NCBI RefSeq assembly: GCF_003399445.1
Contig: NZ_QUQO01000001.1
Span: forward strand, 1,919,001-1,983,000
DNA from: Parvularcula marina
GTDB lineage: Bacteria; Pseudomonadota; Alphaproteobacteria; Caulobacterales; Parvularculaceae
Length of the DNA: 64,000 nucleotides
Reading direction: 5' to 3'
Under the pieces are notes generated by a model. The model saw only the letters and a list, made by a program, of their open reading frames with translations, had not been told where the DNA came from and searched no databases. Below are positions 51,813 to 62,239 of this stretch, piece by piece (within the stretch, counting starts at the first letter, position 1; each line of letters starts with the position of its first letter). A program made the position numbers and the translations under genes.

Positions 51813-54400
51813 TATCCCACCACGATGTTGACGATGCGTCCGGGCACCACGATCACTTTGCGCACATTCTTGCCCTCGGTAAAGCGCTGGACGTCAGGCA
51901 TTGCGAGTGCGGCGGCCTCGATGTCGGCGTTCGGGGCGTCTTTTGCGATGGTCAGCTCACCGCGTTTCTTGCCCTGCACCTGCACCATCAGGGTCTGGGT
52001 GTCGGTCGCGAGCAGGCTTTCCTCGGCTCTCGGCCAGTCGGCATGACAGCAGAGGCCGTCACCGCCGAGTGTCTCCCAGCATTCCTCGGCAAGGTGCGGC
52101 ATGAAGGGGGCGACCATACGGGTCAGCGCCGACAGCGCTTCGGCGGTCACGAATTTATTGGCGTCATCCGACACGCTGAGGCCCTTGAGGTGCCCAAGCA
52201 GTTCATAGAGCCGGGCAATCGCCTTGTTAAAGCGGAACTCCTCGATATCTTCCGTGATGCTCGCAATCGCGCCATGCACCGCGCGGCGGCGTTCTACCAG
52301 ATCACCGGGCAGATCCGCAGGGCAGATTGCCGGGGCGCCTTTTGCTGCGCCGGGGAAGCCAGCGACGAGATCATAGACCCGGTTGGCAAAGCGCCAGGCG
52401 CCTTCCGCGCCGGCGGTCGTCCATTCGACATCGCGCTCAGGCGGGGAGTCAGAGAGGACAAAGAACCGGATCGCATCCGCGCCATAGGTGTCAGCCATCT
52501 CTTCTGGTGAGACGACGTTCTTCTTGGACTTGGACATTTTCTCGATGGGGCCAATTGCGATCTCGCTGCCGCCATCGATCAGGAATGCCTTGCTGCCCTT
52601 GACTTCGACTTCTTCGGGTGTCCGCCAATTGCCCTCTGCGTCCTTATACGTCGCATGTGTCACCATGCCCTGCGTGAAGAGGCGGGCGAAGGGCTCATCT
52701 GTATCGAGATAACCACAATCCTTCATGTTTCGTGCAAAATAGCGCGCATAAAGAAGGTGCAGGATCGCGTGCTCGATGCCGCCAATATACTGATCGACGG
52801 GCAGCCAGCGGCTCGCCTCTTTCGCATCGACCGGCTTGTCGCCGGGCTGGCTGGCAAACCGTGCGAAATACCACGAGGAGTCCACAAATGTGTCCATTGT
52901 GTCGGTCTCGCGCCGCGCCGCGCCGCCGCATTTGGGACAGGTCGTCTCGCGCCAGTCCTTGGCATAATCCTTATCAAGAGGATTGCCCGGCTCCTTGAAG
53001 GCTTCGGCAGGCACTTTCGGCAGCTCAACCGGCAACTGATCCACAGGGACAGGGACGATATCGCATTTCTCGCAGTGAATGACCGGGATCGGACAGCCCC
53101 AGTAACGCTGGCGGGAAATCCCCCAGTTCCGCAGGCGATAATTCGTGGTCCCCTGGCCCCAGCCCATTTCCTCGATTTTGGCGATGGCGGCGGGCAGGGC
53201 CTCTTCGGCCTTCATGCCGTCCATGAAGCCTGAATTGATCATCGTGCCGGGGCCGACATAGGCCTCATCCGCGACATCATAACCCTCTTCATCCGTACCC
53301 GTTGGCAGGACGACCGGAATGACGCTCAGATCATACTTCCGCGCAAAATCGAGGTCGCGCTGGTCATGTGCCGGGCAGGCAAAGATCGCGCCCGTGCCGT
53401 AAGTCGAGAGAATGAAATTCGCGACAAAGACCGGCAGTTCGCGATCATCGAAAGGATGCTTGCCGGTGACGGGCAGGCGATAGCCTTTCTTCTCGGCCTT
53501 CTCGATGGCTTCTTCGGAGGTGCCGGCGGCCTGGCATTCCTGAATGAATTTCTCGAGGTCAGGATCCGACTTCGCAAAATGCTTCGCCAGCGGATGATCC
53601 GGGGAGACGCCCAGGAAGCTTGCGCCGTAAAGCGTGTCCGGCCGGGTCGTGTAGATCTCCAGCCCCGAAATCGGCAGGCCCTCGCCATTGAGCGGAAAGC
53701 TCATCTGTAGGCCCTTGGATTTGCCGATCCAGTTGCGCTGCATCTCCTTGACGTGGGCGGGCCAGCCATCAAGACGGCCATCATCAAGCGCTGCGAGAAG
53801 ATCATCCGCGCGCTCCACGATCTTGAAGAACCACTGATTCAGTGTACGGCGTTCCACGGGCGCGCCGGAGCGCCAGCCCTTGCCGTCGATCACCTGCTCA
53901 TTGGCGAGCACCGTCATGTCGACGGGGTCCCAGTTCACTTGCGCTTCCTGCCGGTCGATGAAGCCCTTTTCGAGGAACTCAAGGAACAGCCGCTGCTGCT
54001 GGCCATAATAATCGACATCGCAGGTGGCGAGATCACGGCTCCAGTCGAACGAGAACCCGATGCGTTTGAGCTGGTCCCGCATCACATCCATGTTCGAATA
54101 GGTCCATTCGCCCGGATGCTTGCCGGTCTGCATCGCGGCATTCTCGGCCGGCATACCGAAGGCATCAAAACCCATCGGGTGCAGAACATCATGGCCGCGC
54201 GCGCGTTTGAACCGCGCGATCACATCGCCCATGGCATAGTTGCGGACATGGCCGATATGGATCTTCCCCGACGGATAGGGAAACATTTCGAGCACGTAGT
54301 ATTTCGGCCGGTCGCCGGATAGCTCGGCGCGGAAGGCGTCGGCCTCCTCCCATGCTTTCTGCCATTTCTCTTCGGCGGCTCTGAAGGCGTATTTGGCCAT
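51812..54400 (-). CDS. leuS: Leucyl-tRNA synthetase
   Basis: 862 residues from [20 protein letters not shown] at 54400; the frame is open upstream but lacks support. [15 protein letters not shown] has HIGH at 48-51, and KMSKS is near 622. The editing domain (about 230-420) contains [13 protein letters not shown]. The zinc-site-like ETTCPKCGG segment lies in the central region. It charges tRNA-Leu. Downstream are lptE and holA; the DUF3576 gene that usually precedes it is displaced to 59.7 kb. Confidence 0.97.
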   Translation of the reverse strand: MAKYAFRAAEEKWQKAWEEADAFRAELSGDRPKYYVLEMFPYPSGKIHIGHVRNYAMGDVIARFKRARGHDVLHPMGFDAFGMPAENAAMQTGKHPGEWTYSNMDVMRDQLKRIGFSFDWSRDLATCDVDYYGQQQRLFLEFLEKGFIDRQEAQVNWDPVDMTVLANEQVIDGKGWRSGAPVERRTLNQWFFKIVERADDLLAALDDGRLDGWPAHVKEMQRNWIGKSKGLQMSFPLNGEGLPISGLEIYTTRPDTLYGASFLGVSPDHPLAKHFAKSDPDLEKFIQECQAAGTSEEAIEKAEKKGYRLPVTGKHPFDDRELPVFVANFILSTYGTGAIFACPAHDQRDLDFARKYDLSVIPVVLPTGTDEEGYDVADEAYVGPGTMINSGFMDGMKAEEALPAAIAKIEEMGWGQGTTNYRLRNWGISRQRYWGCPIPVIHCEKCDIVPVPVDQLPVELPKVPAEAFKEPGNPLDKDYAKDWRETTCPKCGGAARRETDTMDTFVDSSWYFARFASQPGDKPVDAKEASRWLPVDQYIGGIEHAILHLLYARYFARNMKDCGYLDTDEPFARLFTQGMVTHATYKDAEGNWRTPEEVEVKGSKAFLIDGGSEIAIGPIEKMSKSKKNVVSPEEMADTYGADAIRFFVLSDSPPERDVEWTTAGAEGAWRFANRVYDLVAGFPGAAKGAPAICPADLPGDLVERRRAVHGAIASITEDIEEFRFNKAIARLYELLGHLKGLSVSDDANKFVTAEALSALTRMVAPFMPHLAEECWETLGGDGLCCHADWPRAEESLLATDTQTLMVQVQGKKRGELTIAKDAPNADIEAAALAMPDVQRFTEGKNVRKVIVVPGRIVNIVVG

Positions 54401-54558
54401 GCTGGAAATTCTTCTCTTTTCGTCGTTCAGTTCATGCGGAGCCCGCCTTCTGGCGCGGGGCGCGGGGCGCGGCAAGGGACTGAGCCGCGGCATTGGAATT
54501 TTCCCGCTGATAGCGCTACCAATGCGCAAACACAAAACACCCATGGGAGGGAAAAGCG

Positions 54559-56508
54559 ATGAAACAGACCTTGCTTGCGAGTGCCGCCATTCTGGGCAGC
54601 CTGTTTGCTGCGGCAGAAGCCGCGCCGGAGCTGGCGCCGATTTTCTCTGATTCCATGGTGGTTCAGCGCGGGGAGCCGATCCCCGTCTGGGGCACAGCGA
54701 CGCCGGGGGCCGAGGTCACGGTCTCGCTGGGTGAGGCGGCGAGCGGCACGGCGACGGCGGGTGAAGATGGCCGCTTCCGCGTCGATCTCAGCCCGCAATC
54801 GGCCAGTGGGCCGTACGAGCTGACGGTCAGCGAGGGCCGCGACCGGGTGACGCTGGAGGATGTCATGGTCGGCGATGTGCTCCTCTGCTCGGGCCAGTCC
54901 AATATGGAATTCCCTGTCTCCCGCGCGCTCAATGCAGGCCGCGAGGTCGGCGCGGCGAATGATCCGCTGATCCGGCACTTCACCGTGCCGAAAGCTTATC
55001 TTCCCGAACCGACGATGGAGATGTCAGCGGATGCGAGCTGGCAGAAAGCAACGCCGGAAACCGCCGGGCACTTCTCGGCTGTCTGCTATTTCACCGCGCG
55101 CGACCTGAAACCGCATCTGCCTGCCGGGTTCGCCATCGGGCTCATCAACTCCTCATGGGGCGGCAGCCAGATTGAGGCGTGGCTGCCCAAGGCCAAGCTC
55201 GAAAAACTTGGCGGCAATGAGGCCGACCTCGCCCTGCTCGCGGAATATGGGGAGAGCCCGCATACAGCCTCGCTGAAGATCGGCGGTAAGTTCGAAAACT
55301 GGTGGAATGGCGCCATGCCGGAGGGCCCCGTGCCCTATGCGCCGGGGGCGGACGAAGTTGCGTGGAAAGACGCGCCCGAAGGATTGGGCAGCTATACCGA
55401 TTGGGCGTCGGAGAACCTCGCCGGCAAGACCGGGCTCATCTGGTATCGCGGCACAGCAACCCTGACTGATGCACAGGCGGAGAAGGCGGAAATCTTGCGC
55501 CTCGGCCCGGCGGATGATGTCGACTATACTTGGATCAACGGCACCTTCGTTGGCACGACTTTCGGTTGGGGCGATCCGCGCAGCTATGACATCCCCGAAG
55601 GGGTACTGACCGAAGGCGAGAATGTCATCATCTCCGGCGTCTATAACAGCTGGGGCGCGGGCGGTATGACGGGTCCGGAGGATGTCATCTCCATCGAGAT
55701 GGCATCGGGCAAGAAAGTGCCGGTCACGGATTTCAAATTCTGGTTCAGCCCGGACGGCATCGGCTCGCCGCCGCGTGGGCCATGGGAGTCGGTCAGTGGC
55801 CTGACGACCATCGGTAATGGCATGATCGCCCCGCTTGGCCCGACGAAATATAAGGCCGCCCTCTGGTATCAGGGGGAATCCAACGCGGATGAACTAGCCG
55901 CGATCTATGATGATCAGCTGATCGCGCTCGCCGAAAGCTGGCGCGAGCAGTCCGGCGTTGCGGACCTGCCGGTCTTTATCGCCCAGCTGCCGAATTTCGG
56001 CGGGCTGAGTGAGGGCGGCGGGGACTCGAACTGGTCCACTTTGCGCGAAGCCCAGCGTCAGGCAACGCTTGCCGACCCGAATATGGAACTCGTTGTGCTG
56101 ATTGATGCGGGCGACCGCTGGGATATCCACCCGCCGAACAAGCAGGTGGTGGGCCAGCGCATGGCTGACTGGATCAGAGAGGCCGTCTACGGACAGGATA
56201 TCGAGGCGGGCGGCCCTGTGCCGGTGAAAGCCGAGCGCCGTCGGCGCCGGACGATTGAAGTGAGCTTTGACCGTATCGGCGGCGGGCTGATGGCGGCGGG
56301 CGGCATGGCCGGCCCGTTCGCTGTCTGTGGTGCCGAGGGCTGTGAGCCTGCAACCGCCACCCTGCGGGATGAAAAGACTGTGGACGTCACGATCCCTTCT
56401 TCGACCGAGGTACAGACGATACGCTATTGCTGGGGCGATGCCCCGGTCTGCACGCTGTTCGGCGAGGATGGCGAACCTGCAGTGCCGTTCGAGCTGACCG
56501 TCGAATAG
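54559..56508 (+). CDS. Sialate O-acetylesterase-type SGNH hydrolase, secreted
   Basis: 649 residues with a signal peptide ([20 protein letters not shown]). After a beta-sandwich start ([20 protein letters not shown], about 27-46), the catalytic motif GQSNM has Ser114, and [10 protein letters not shown] has Asp521 and His524. A middle insert (about 290-395) resembles a sugar-binding domain. The family removes O-acetyl groups from sialic acids and plant polysaccharides. No sialic acid genes are near, so acetylated xylan or similar is plausible. It is divergent from leuS, with an ATG-proximal GGAGGG. Confidence 0.92.
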   Translation: MKQTLLASAAILGSLFAAAEAAPELAPIFSDSMVVQRGEPIPVWGTATPGAEVTVSLGEAASGTATAGEDGRFRVDLSPQSASGPYELTVSEGRDRVTLEDVMVGDVLLCSGQSNMEFPVSRALNAGREVGAANDPLIRHFTVPKAYLPEPTMEMSADASWQKATPETAGHFSAVCYFTARDLKPHLPAGFAIGLINSSWGGSQIEAWLPKAKLEKLGGNEADLALLAEYGESPHTASLKIGGKFENWWNGAMPEGPVPYAPGADEVAWKDAPEGLGSYTDWASENLAGKTGLIWYRGTATLTDAQAEKAEILRLGPADDVDYTWINGTFVGTTFGWGDPRSYDIPEGVLTEGENVIISGVYNSWGAGGMTGPEDVISIEMASGKKVPVTDFKFWFSPDGIGSPPRGPWESVSGLTTIGNGMIAPLGPTKYKAALWYQGESNADELAAIYDDQLIALAESWREQSGVADLPVFIAQLPNFGGLSEGGGDSNWSTLREAQRQATLADPNMELVVLIDAGDRWDIHPPNKQVVGQRMADWIREAVYGQDIEAGGPVPVKAERRRRRTIEVSFDRIGGGLMAAGGMAGPFAVCGAEGCEPATATLRDEKTVDVTIPSSTEVQTIRYCWGDAPVCTLFGEDGEPAVPFELTVE

Positions 56509-56529
56509 GGGTAACTATCACGGCACGGA

Positions 56530-57222
56530 TTACTTCTTCAGTGAGAAGGGGGAGAAATTCGTGCCGCGGTCAAAGATCTCGACCCCTTCGGCCTTTTTCA
56601 GCTGTCCGATCACGTAATAGGTGACAGGGGTCAGGATCGCTTCCCACACGACTTTCAGGACATAGTTCAGCATCATGACCTGCAGGATCTGGCTGATCGA
56701 CCAGACGCCTAAGAATGCGACGGGATAGAAAATCAGGCTGTCGATCCCCTGACCAACGACGGTCGAGCCAATCGTCCGTTGCCAGAGATGTTTGCCTTCG
56801 CTCATCAGCTTCATCTCTGCCATCACATAGGCATTTGCGAATTCCCCCGCCCAGAAAGCGATGAGGGAGGCAAGCACGATGCGGGGCGTCTGCCCGAAGA
56901 CATAGGCGTAATGCTCCTGTCCGCCCCAATCCTCAGCAGGCGGCAGGCTGACCACCGCGAATGCCATGAAGACGGCGAATAGGTTAGCGGCAAACCCGGC
57001 CCAGACGGCCCGGCGCGCACCGGCATAACCGTAGACTTCGGTCAGGATGTCGCCCAGCACATATGACAGCGGAAAGAACAGGATACCGGCGCCGAATGTC
57101 GCGCCAAAGACGTCCGCGATCTTGGCTGCCCCGATCAGGTTCGAGCACAGAAGAACGGCGACGAAGGCGCCGAGTGCCAGATCGTAATAGCGGAAATGAT
57201 GGGCGGGTTTTTCGTCGGACAT
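56530..57222 (-). CDS. Queuosine precursor transporter (YhhQ/DUF165)
   Basis: 230 residues with six membrane helices. LLCSNLIGAAKIADVFG (about 20-36), FFPLSYVLGDILTEVYGYAGAR near 49-70 and the conserved IGSTVVGQGIDSLIFYPVAF near 148-167 identify the family. It imports 7-cyano-7-deazaguanine or related precursors of queuosine. I searched the leader for a preQ1 riboswitch and did not see one. Convergent with the esterase gene. Confidence 0.93.
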   Translation of the reverse strand: MSDEKPAHHFRYYDLALGAFVAVLLCSNLIGAAKIADVFGATFGAGILFFPLSYVLGDILTEVYGYAGARRAVWAGFAANLFAVFMAFAVVSLPPAEDWGGQEHYAYVFGQTPRIVLASLIAFWAGEFANAYVMAEMKLMSEGKHLWQRTIGSTVVGQGIDSLIFYPVAFLGVWSISQILQVMMLNYVLKVVWEAILTPVTYYVIGQLKKAEGVEIFDRGTNFSPFSLKK

Positions 57223-57354
57223 GGGGCTTTAATCTTTGCGGGTGATTGCCAACTTTGCGCTGGAGCGGAGGTGGCTGCAAGTCGTGGGTGGATTGAGGAT
57301 GGGAGGCTGGCTTTGGTGTTTGAGCCATAAGGCCAATTGCGCCACTTTAGGACC

Positions 57355-58104
57355 ATGACCAGAACGATCGATTTGAATGCCGATCTCGGCGAAGGCTGCG
57401 GCGATGACGAAGGGTTGATGGAGGTGATCTCCAGCGCCAATATCGCCTGTGGCGGCCATGCCGGGGATGAGATGTCGATGCGCACGGCCCTGCAGCTGGC
57501 CAAACGGCATGGTGTGGCGGCGGGCGCGCACCCTTCCTATCCGGACAAGGAGCATTTCGGGCGGCGGTCGATGACTGTAGAGCCTGAGGCGCTGCTAGAG
57601 ACTCTCTCGATGCAAATTGCGAATCTTGCCGGTTTTGCAGCGGAGGAGTTCGTGACACTGCGCCACGTCAAACCTCATGGCGCGCTTTATAACGATGCCG
57701 CACGCGATCCGGCGCTGGCAGCGGTCGTGTTGGCCGCCATTCGGAAGGTGTTACCGGACGCCGCGCTTGTGGGCCTTGCCAATTCAGCGCTTGAGCAGGC
57801 CGCGCATGCGGCTGGCCATCCCTTCATTGCCGAGGGGTTTGCGGACCGTGTCTATACGGAAGAAGGGTTTCTTTTGCCGCGATCGGAAGAGGGGGCGGTG
57901 ATCGAGGCGGAGAGCTGCCGGATCGCGCAAGCCTTGGCGCTCGCAAAGGGGCGTCCCGTAGCAACGGCGAAGGGCGATGACATCACGATCCCCGTCGAGA
58001 CGATCTGCGTTCATGGCGATACGCCCGGCGCGCTCAATAGTGCAAAGGCGATCCGCGCCGCGCTGGAACATGACGGGCTGGCCGTCAGGGTGGCGACCCC
58101 ATGA
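57355..58104 (+). CDS. pxpA: 5-oxoprolinase subunit A (LamB/YcsF family)
   Basis: 249 residues from MTRTIDLNADLGEG at 57355, after TTAGGA. IDLNADLGEGCGDDEGLME (about 5-23), SANIACGGHAGDE near 27-39, GAHPSYPDKEHFGRR near 59-73 and HVKPHGALYNDAARDP near 103-118 are family signatures. PxpABC hydrolyses 5-oxoproline, a spontaneous by-product of glutamine and N-terminal glutamate, to glutamate using ATP. Coupled to pxpB by ATGA. Confidence 0.95.
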   Translation: MTRTIDLNADLGEGCGDDEGLMEVISSANIACGGHAGDEMSMRTALQLAKRHGVAAGAHPSYPDKEHFGRRSMTVEPEALLETLSMQIANLAGFAAEEFVTLRHVKPHGALYNDAARDPALAAVVLAAIRKVLPDAALVGLANSALEQAAHAAGHPFIAEGFADRVYTEEGFLLPRSEEGAVIEAESCRIAQALALAKGRPVATAKGDDITIPVETICVHGDTPGALNSAKAIRAALEHDGLAVRVATP

Positions 58105-58724
58105 TGCGGGCAAGGATGATTGGCGATGATCTGGCGGAGCTGGCGGTTGAAGACGGCGGGGCTGCGCAGGCAGTTGCGGACCTCCTGCGCGAAAGCGGCA
58201 GTTTCGAAGAGATCGTGCCAACCATGCGAAAGGTAGCCGTTCAGTTCGATCCTCTCTCCATCGAAGCAGAAGATGTGCTCACCCTGCTGACGAATGCGAA
58301 ACGCAATGCCGTCGAGGGGGCGTCCGGTGAAGCTAAAACACTTGTCGTGCCCGTCCATTATGGCGGCAAAGACGGCCCCGACATTGAGCTGGTCGCGGCC
58401 TCTGCCGGGCTATCGGTTGCGGAGTTCATCGAGCTGCATGGCGCGCGCGAGTACCCTGTCGAGATGATGGGATTCACACCGGGTTTTGCCTATCTCGGCG
58501 GGCTCGATGACCGCGTGACAGCGGGACGACTTGAGACACCAAGGCCGCATGTGCCGGCGGGGTCTGTAGGCACAATCAAGGGGTTCTCCTGTATTTATGC
58601 GCTTGCCGGTCCCGGCGGCTGGCCGATCATCGGGCGGACGGATTTCCCGCTTTTTGATCTTGATAAAGAAGATCCCTTCCGCCTTGTCCCCGGCATGAAG
58701 ATCCGGTTCGAGGCTGCGCAATGA
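58101..58724 (+). CDS. pxpB: 5-oxoprolinase subunit B (KipI-like)
   Basis: 207 residues; two ATGs in a row at the start. VPVHYGGKDGPDIELVAASAGL near 83-104 and the conserved GFTPGFAYLGGLDDR near 122-136 followed by PRPHVPAGSVGTIKG mark the KipI/PxpB fold; GPGGWPIIGRTDFPLFD near 171-187 is the cyclophilin-like domain. It forms the carboxylase-like part of the 5-oxoprolinase with PxpC. It lies between pxpA and pxpC, overlapping both. Confidence 0.94.
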   Translation: MMRARMIGDDLAELAVEDGGAAQAVADLLRESGSFEEIVPTMRKVAVQFDPLSIEAEDVLTLLTNAKRNAVEGASGEAKTLVVPVHYGGKDGPDIELVAASAGLSVAEFIELHGAREYPVEMMGFTPGFAYLGGLDDRVTAGRLETPRPHVPAGSVGTIKGFSCIYALAGPGGWPIIGRTDFPLFDLDKEDPFRLVPGMKIRFEAAQ

Positions 58725-59662
58725 CGCTTCTCATCAGTGAGCCCGGCATTCAGACGACGATCCAGGCAGGCGCAAGGCGGGGCCTGCGTCACAAGGGCGT
58801 GCCGGTATCGGGGCCTGCGGATGAAATTTCAGCCGCGCTCGTCAACCGGGCTGCAGGCAATCGTCCCGATGCGGCGCTTCTTGAGATCACCTATGGCGGC
58901 TTTGCGGCGGCTCTTGATGGCCCGCTGACGCTCGCGGTCGGCGGGGCTGAGGCGGAGATCACCGTCAATGGGCTGAAAGTCTCGCCGTGGGCGCCGATCA
59001 ATATTGGCCGAGGACGGCGGGATATCCGCATCGGCCCGGCCATAAAAGGCGCGCGGGTCTATCTTGCTGTACGCGGTGGTCTGAAGGCGGATCAGTTTCT
59101 GGGCTCCTGTTCGACCTATCTGCCGGCAGGCTTTGGCGGATATCAGGGGCGAGCCCTGAAGGCGGGCGATGAGCTTGTCATCGCAGGCACCGATGCCATC
59201 GCCGAACCGGCAACGGTGCCGGCCTCGCTACGGCCTTTCGTCTCGGAAGGCTGGTCTCTGCCGGCGCTTGCCTCTGCCGAAACGGACTGGCTGTCCGAGA
59301 CATCCCGCGCCCGCCTGTTCGGTGCGCCGTTCATTGCGGGGCGGCAGATGAGCCGTATGGGGATTGAACTCGTAGGCGATGACCCGCTGGAAGTCCGTGA
59401 GAAAGGGCTTCCTTTCAGCGCGCCGGTCTTTCCGGGCACGGTGCAATGCCCGGGCAGCGGGCATCCCTTCATCCTGTCGGCGGATGCCCAGACGACGGGC
59501 GGCTATCCACGAATTGCCCAGATCATCCGCGCGGACCGTCATCGGCTGGGGCAGATCCGCCCCGGCGATCAGGTGACCCTGACAGAGGTGACCGATGCGC
59601 AGGCGCGCAAAATTCTGGCCACAAAAAAGGCGGCTCTCGCCGCCTTCCTGATGTCAAAATGA
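58721..59662 (+). CDS. pxpC: 5-oxoprolinase subunit C (KipA-like)
   Basis: 313 residues. IQAGARRGLRHKGVPVSGPADE (about 13-34), the biotin-dependent carboxylase-like core RVYLAVRGGLKADQFLGSCSTY near 108-129, and VQCPGSGHPFILSADAQTTGGYPRIAQII near 244-272 are the family signatures. It pairs with PxpB. The operon ends here; DUF3576 is convergent, with its stop 10 bases away. Confidence 0.94.
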   Translation: MTLLISEPGIQTTIQAGARRGLRHKGVPVSGPADEISAALVNRAAGNRPDAALLEITYGGFAAALDGPLTLAVGGAEAEITVNGLKVSPWAPINIGRGRRDIRIGPAIKGARVYLAVRGGLKADQFLGSCSTYLPAGFGGYQGRALKAGDELVIAGTDAIAEPATVPASLRPFVSEGWSLPALASAETDWLSETSRARLFGAPFIAGRQMSRMGIELVGDDPLEVREKGLPFSAPVFPGTVQCPGSGHPFILSADAQTTGGYPRIAQIIRADRHRLGQIRPGDQVTLTEVTDAQARKILATKKAALAAFLMSK

Positions 59663-59672
59663 CGTATGGGGA

Positions 59673-60158
59673 TCAGCCATCAAGGCTGTTCAGGCGCAGC
59701 TCGCGCGCGCGGGACAGGATCGCGTTTTCGATCTCGCGGGCGGTTGCCGGGTTCACCGGGGCATCGACCCAGCCATAATCCGTGAGCTGCTGGCGGAAGA
59801 CCGTGACGCGCAGCGCGTCGGCCCGAAGCGCCGTGTCGAGGATATAGACATTCGTCTTGAAGCGTTCCTGCGGCACCTGCGGGTTGCCGTACCAGTCAGT
59901 GGCGATGATCCCGGCAAGGGGATCGGCCTTGTCGACCGGCATGAAATCGATCGTGTCGAGCGATGCCAGCCACAGATAGCGGTTCACATTGGTCGGCACG
60001 CTGCCACCGCGATCAGCCTTGATCAGCGGCGCATCCCGGCCCGGGACCGAAACATCGTTGTTAGCGCAGGCGGCGAGAACCGCTGCAGCTCCGGCAATGC
60101 CGAAAATTTTGAGCATACGAAAACGTTCCGGCGTCATAGCCTGTCGACCCTTATTCAT
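59673..60158 (-). CDS. DUF3576 lipoprotein
   Basis: 161 residues as drawn; an internal Met at residue 8 has a better ribosome site (AAGGG), so the protein may start there. A signal peptide with lipobox (AVLAAC, Cys about 31) precedes the DUF3576 core: NVNRYLWLASLDTIDFMPVDKADPLAGIIATDWY (the first half about 57-90) and RADALRVTVFRQQ near 112. Probably outer-membrane-associated. In many alphaproteobacteria it lies between a porin gene and leuS; here five genes separate it from leuS. Confidence 0.9.
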   Translation of the reverse strand: MNKGRQAMTPERFRMLKIFGIAGAAAVLAACANNDVSVPGRDAPLIKADRGGSVPTNVNRYLWLASLDTIDFMPVDKADPLAGIIATDWYGNPQVPQERFKTNVYILDTALRADALRVTVFRQQLTDYGWVDAPVNPATAREIENAILSRARELRLNSLDG

Positions 60159-60333
60159 TTTGGCCTATACCTAACCAGTCGGCCCGCGGCGTCAATGCCA
60201 CTCGCAACAGGAATATGCACGTGTCATTCCTGCCACGTTATCCTGTAACCGTAGAAGTTTGCCGTCGAGTTTATTTGTAAGCCGCCGAATTACCTGCCAG
60301 ATAAGGATGAGAGCGCTCCACAAGGGCGTAAAA

Positions 60334-61608
60334 ATGATGAGGAAATGTCTGATGGCGCTTCGGCGTAAGCATGCGTTGAATGGGCTGGCAGGGGCTTTTG
60401 TCTCTTGCCTGGCACTCGGCGTGGCTGCGGCGCAGGACGAAAACCCCATTGAAGTGTCCGGTGAGCTCAGTGTTGTTACGGGTGTTGTCGATGGCGAAAC
60501 GAAAGCCGACGCCAATGCCGAGCTGAACGTCACTGCGACTCACATCCTCAACAATGGCGTCGAACTGGGCGCGTCCGGTTCTGTCAGAGCCGATGCTGAC
60601 CGGCCGTCGCAATATTATGCGGCCGGGCGTTATTCCTCGCTTCTGTCCGGTGGTGACCGTGGTGTCGGGCCCGAAGGCGGCGATGTTTTCCTTGAAGGCG
60701 CCTATCTTTTTGCCAGAGGCGGCTTCGGCAGCATTCATCTGGGCAAGGATGCCGGGGCGGCCAGCCGTCTGGCGGTGACATCTCCCAACATTTTCCGCGC
60801 CGTTGGCGTCAATGACTGGAAGACGGACCTGACCGGTCTCAATGACGTTCACACGATCAATGATTTCTCCGGCCAGTCGACCAAGATCACCTATATGCCG
60901 CCGCCGGGTTTCTTGGGCGGGCTGATTGGCCAGCTCCAGCTTGGCGTTTCCTACGCGCCGGAACTCGACAATTGCGGTGACCGTCGCTGCGCGCCTGAAG
61001 ATGGCTTTGGCGCGCCGAGCGATGTGTCCCTTCTGGGCGCAAACCAGCGCTGGCAGGATGTGCTCGAAGCAGCACTTTACTACCAGAACGGCTTCAAGGT
61101 GCGGGATGACCGCCTGACGGTCGGTCTGAGCGCAAGTTACGTCACCGCCGACAAGGATGAGAGCGGCCAGCCGGTCGAACCGGTCGTCCCTGTCTTCGGC
61201 GATTACAAAGGCTACGCTTTCGGGCTGAACCTCGCTTACGGCAATGTGACCTTCGGCGGCTCGATGAAATCGACCAATGCCGGGTTCGATGAGAACCGGG
61301 ATGAGGACTATCTCGCCTTTGACGCTGGGGTGACCCTCGAAGCGGGCGAATGGAACTTCATGCTAGGCTACGGGAATGCCGATGCCGAGCGCGATGCGAC
61401 CCTGCTGGTCGGCCCGGCGACGCCGGATGCCGCTTTCGGCCGGCTCGACCGCGAGACCCAGACCGCGCAGGCCGGTGTCTCTTATGTCTTTGATCATGGC
61501 GTGACGCTGGGCGCTGCCGCGCAATTCGTCGACAGCCAGCGTGACGAAGCGATTGGTGGATCAGAGAATGCCGCTGCCGTCATGTTCGAAAGCTCGATCA
61601 AGTTCTGA
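60334..61608 (+). CDS. Porin-like outer-membrane protein
   Basis: 424 residues from the ATG at 60334, preceded by AAGGGCG; an ATG at 60307 is less likely. A signal peptide ends near AAAQD. The mature protein is a series of amphipathic beta strands: ELGASGSVRADADRPSQYY, an EGAYLFARGGFGSIHLGKDAG turn near 125-145, and a C-terminal Phe (SSIKF) typical of barrels inserted by the BAM complex. General diffusion porin; specificity unknown. Divergent from DUF3576. Confidence 0.88.
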   Translation: MMRKCLMALRRKHALNGLAGAFVSCLALGVAAAQDENPIEVSGELSVVTGVVDGETKADANAELNVTATHILNNGVELGASGSVRADADRPSQYYAAGRYSSLLSGGDRGVGPEGGDVFLEGAYLFARGGFGSIHLGKDAGAASRLAVTSPNIFRAVGVNDWKTDLTGLNDVHTINDFSGQSTKITYMPPPGFLGGLIGQLQLGVSYAPELDNCGDRRCAPEDGFGAPSDVSLLGANQRWQDVLEAALYYQNGFKVRDDRLTVGLSASYVTADKDESGQPVEPVVPVFGDYKGYAFGLNLAYGNVTFGGSMKSTNAGFDENRDEDYLAFDAGVTLEAGEWNFMLGYGNADAERDATLLVGPATPDAAFGRLDRETQTAQAGVSYVFDHGVTLGAAAQFVDSQRDEAIGGSENAAAVMFESSIKF

Positions 61609-61624
61609 TCCGGCCCCGGCGGTC

Positions 61625-62239
61625 CTACCCGCTCCATGCGCCGATCACGCCCATTCCGTAAAATGGCAATCCATGCAGTCCGCAGGCGGAGTCTGCGGTC
61701 ATTCCGCCAAGCGCAAAGGCGGGGATGGACATGCGCCGCGCCAGCGCCGCTGCGTTTTCTGCGCCGAGGGGCTGTGCATCCTCGTGACTGGCCGTTGGCC
61801 ATACTGGCGAGACGAAGCCGAAATCCGCGCTCTTCTCTTCTGCAATCCGAGCCTCCGCCGCGTCATGAACGGGCCAGCTCACAAACCCCGTGGAGGGGCA
61901 GGCATGGCTGCCATCGGCTCCGGCCAGCACCATGCGCGCGGTCAAAAAGAAATGACCCTTTGCCTTGGTTACAGCCATCGTTTCCGCCGCCAGCGCCCGG
62001 CGTGCTTCTGCAGGCAACCCGTCATGGCGGAAGAGGACGGCAAGCGGCGGGACATCTCCGGCCTCCGGCACCTCGCGCAATAAAGAGAGAAGATCCGCCT
62101 GTCGCCGGTCATCTGTGAACAGGACCAGCGAGAAAGGCGGCAATGCCCCCGGCCATACCGGGGCGGCCTGCCGTAATGCCGTTGCGGCCTCACACAGGCT
62201 CCTGACATTTGACGCAATATCGGGCATCGGAGGGGCCAT
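61625..62239 (-). CDS. Thiamine phosphate synthase-like (ThiE/TenI) protein
   Basis: 204 residues from an ATG at 62239, whose start overlaps the yggS ATG head-to-head; an ATG at 62227 would avoid the overlap. Neither has a ribosome site. The TIM barrel shows SLVLFTDDRRQADLL near 36, the GHFFLTARMVLAGADG segment near 90, FGFVSPVWPTASH near 145-157 and AFALGGMTADSACGLHGLPFYGMGVIGAW near the end. The SPVWPTASH loop resembles the phosphate-binding region of TenI/ThiE-like proteins. The catalytic role is uncertain; ThiE-like proteins near yggS occur in other alphaproteobacteria. Confidence 0.72.
   Translation of the reverse strand: MAPPMPDIASNVRSLCEAATALRQAAPVWPGALPPFSLVLFTDDRRQADLLSLLREVPEAGDVPPLAVLFRHDGLPAEARRALAAETMAVTKAKGHFFLTARMVLAGADGSHACPSTGFVSWPVHDAAEARIAEEKSADFGFVSPVWPTASHEDAQPLGAENAAALARRMSIPAFALGGMTADSACGLHGLPFYGMGVIGAWSG

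Noticed and set aside
57223-57354. preQ1 riboswitch before the queuosine precursor transporter
   Set aside because: I found neither the preQ1-I hairpin with A-rich tail nor the preQ1-II core motif.
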